Part shown: positions 6,368 to 6,760 of the stretch, piece after piece
Layout of the letters: the number at the start of each line of letters is the position of its first letter
How positions within the stretch are numbered: the stretch's first letter is position 1
Assembly (NCBI GenBank): GCA_030621975.1
Contig: JAUXGQ010000080.1
Span: 1 to 6,760, forward strand
Direction: 5' to 3'
Length of the DNA stretch: 6,760 nucleotides
Source: Gammaproteobacteria bacterium
GTDB lineage: Bacteria > Pseudomonadota > Gammaproteobacteria > Chromatiales > Chromatiaceae
Notes under the pieces: generated by a model
Seen by the model: only the letters and a program-made list of their open reading frames with translations
Databases searched by the model: none
Told to the model about the DNA's origin: nothing
Translations under genes and position numbers: made by a program

Positions 6368-6475
6368 GGGGTTATGCGGACCTATCCGGCAAGACGCGCT
6401 GTGAATACATCCCTGTACGCTCGACTGCGGCGTCCCTGCCGCAGACGGTCTTGCCAGATAGGCCCGCATAACCCC
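6368..6475. repeat. 108-base palindromic element with two internal hairpins
   Basis: The left arm 6368-6395 is the reverse complement of the right arm 6448-6475 over 28 bases, with only two mismatches: GGGGTTATGCGG pairs with CCGCATAACCCC (12 bp), CCTATC with GATAGG (6 bp), GGCAAGAC with GTCTTGCC (8 bp). The 52-base middle holds two smaller hairpins: TACA/TGTA around TCCC (6406-6417), and CTGCGGC/GCCGCAG around GTCCCT (6425-6444). The whole folds as a long stem ending in two short arms, alike on both strands. It contains no transposase, and the outer ends are followed by no run of T, so it is not a typical intrinsic terminator, although it could block or protect the 3' end of the upstream mRNA. 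The middle resembles dispersed intergenic repeats I recall from gammaproteobacterial genomes; that recollection is unverified. The palindrome itself is certain. Confidence 0.92.
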
Positions 6476-6760
6476 ACCAAAAGGTTGATTGCCCATCTAA
6501 CGTTGGCTGAGTTTCATACATAATCAGGTATTCTTAAGATGTTGGGTCACGGCACGCCAATAAGCAGGTGTTAACCTGAAATATCAGTAGGATGCGAGCT
6601 AACACAAACCTACGTTTAGTGGTGTAGATGGATAGTTGGTCATAGAAAACGTCGTCGGGAAAATTCGTGGGTATTTTCTAGAATAGACGCTTAGAGGCTC
6701 GCCGTTTGAGTCTGTGGGGCTGCTAGTCTTGGGACAAAAGGAACAAAAAAAGAAGCATGA
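6476..6760. other. AT-richer segment without a recognisable gene, to the window edge
   Basis: About 285 bases at roughly 44% GC by hand count, clearly lower than the flanking genes. All six frames were read and no family was recognised. Small structures present: CAGGT/ACCTG around GTTA (6565-6578), GAAAAT/ATTTTC with an eight-base loop (6659-6678), and the palindrome TTCTAGAA (6676-6683). Two frames remain open at the right edge: plus from 6687 (possible starts GTG 6714, TTG 6729) and minus down to a TAG at 6599-6601. Both are too short to judge. It may be the upstream region of a gene beyond the window or the edge of an acquired segment. Confidence 0.5.

Noticed and set aside
6368..6475. CRISPR array, tRNA or intrinsic terminator reading of the palindrome
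   Set aside because: There are no regularly spaced direct repeats with spacers. The tRNA conserved loops and CCA-adjacent stem are absent. The stem is not followed by a T-run on either strand.
6599..6760. Minus-strand frame entering from the right edge (about 53 codons to a TAG)
   Set aside because: The translation is rich in Cys/Phe/Ser with no family signal, and a frame of this length is expected by chance in this composition. More sequence to the right would be needed.

Overview
The window looks like chromosomal DNA of a GC-rich gammaproteobacterium. The protein families (DUF3301 protein, ThiS-ThiG-TrmB, FetA/FetB, a FadD-type acyl-CoA synthetase) and the high-GC codon use suggest something near the Chromatiales/Ectothiorhodospiraceae or Pseudomonas-like lineages. 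The genus cannot be fixed from the sequence alone. Most genes are ordinary housekeeping or metabolic genes. The right-hand 480 bases are different: noncoding, lower in GC, and carrying a large palindromic element.

Layout, left to right. (1) A DUF3301-type membrane-anchored small protein on the minus strand (1-299) runs off the left edge. (2) Divergent from it is a plus-strand pair: a MacroD/YmdB-type macrodomain protein (370-873) and a conserved 78-residue two-helix membrane protein (901-1137). (3) Converging on that pair with a 7-base gap is a five-gene minus-strand cluster, read thiS (4334-4134), thiG (4060-3260), trmB (3241-2552), fetA (2547-1945), fetB (1948-1145). Its spacing is tight: 18 bases, 4 bases, then a 4-base overlap in the last three junctions. 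(4) A 114-base divergent spacer with a bulged hairpin separates thiS from (5) a plus-strand AMP-forming long-chain acyl-CoA synthetase (4449-6281, apparent TTG start). (6) Downstream is a 108-base near-perfect palindrome (6368-6475), followed by about 285 bases of AT-richer DNA with no recognisable gene up to the right edge.

How the genes work together: ThiS is the sulfur carrier and ThiG the synthase for the thiazole half of thiamine. TrmB makes m7G46 in tRNA. FetA/FetB form an ABC exporter linked to iron homeostasis in E. coli. These share a transcription unit by position rather than by pathway. The acyl-CoA synthetase activates fatty acids for degradation or lipid synthesis.

The most interesting feature is the palindrome. 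It has a 28-base-pair outer stem (26 matched) and two internal hairpins. Read on the minus strand, each hairpin loop shows a GGA, and the first matches the 12-base CsrA/RsmA SELEX consensus exactly. No novel defence or mobile system could be demonstrated here.
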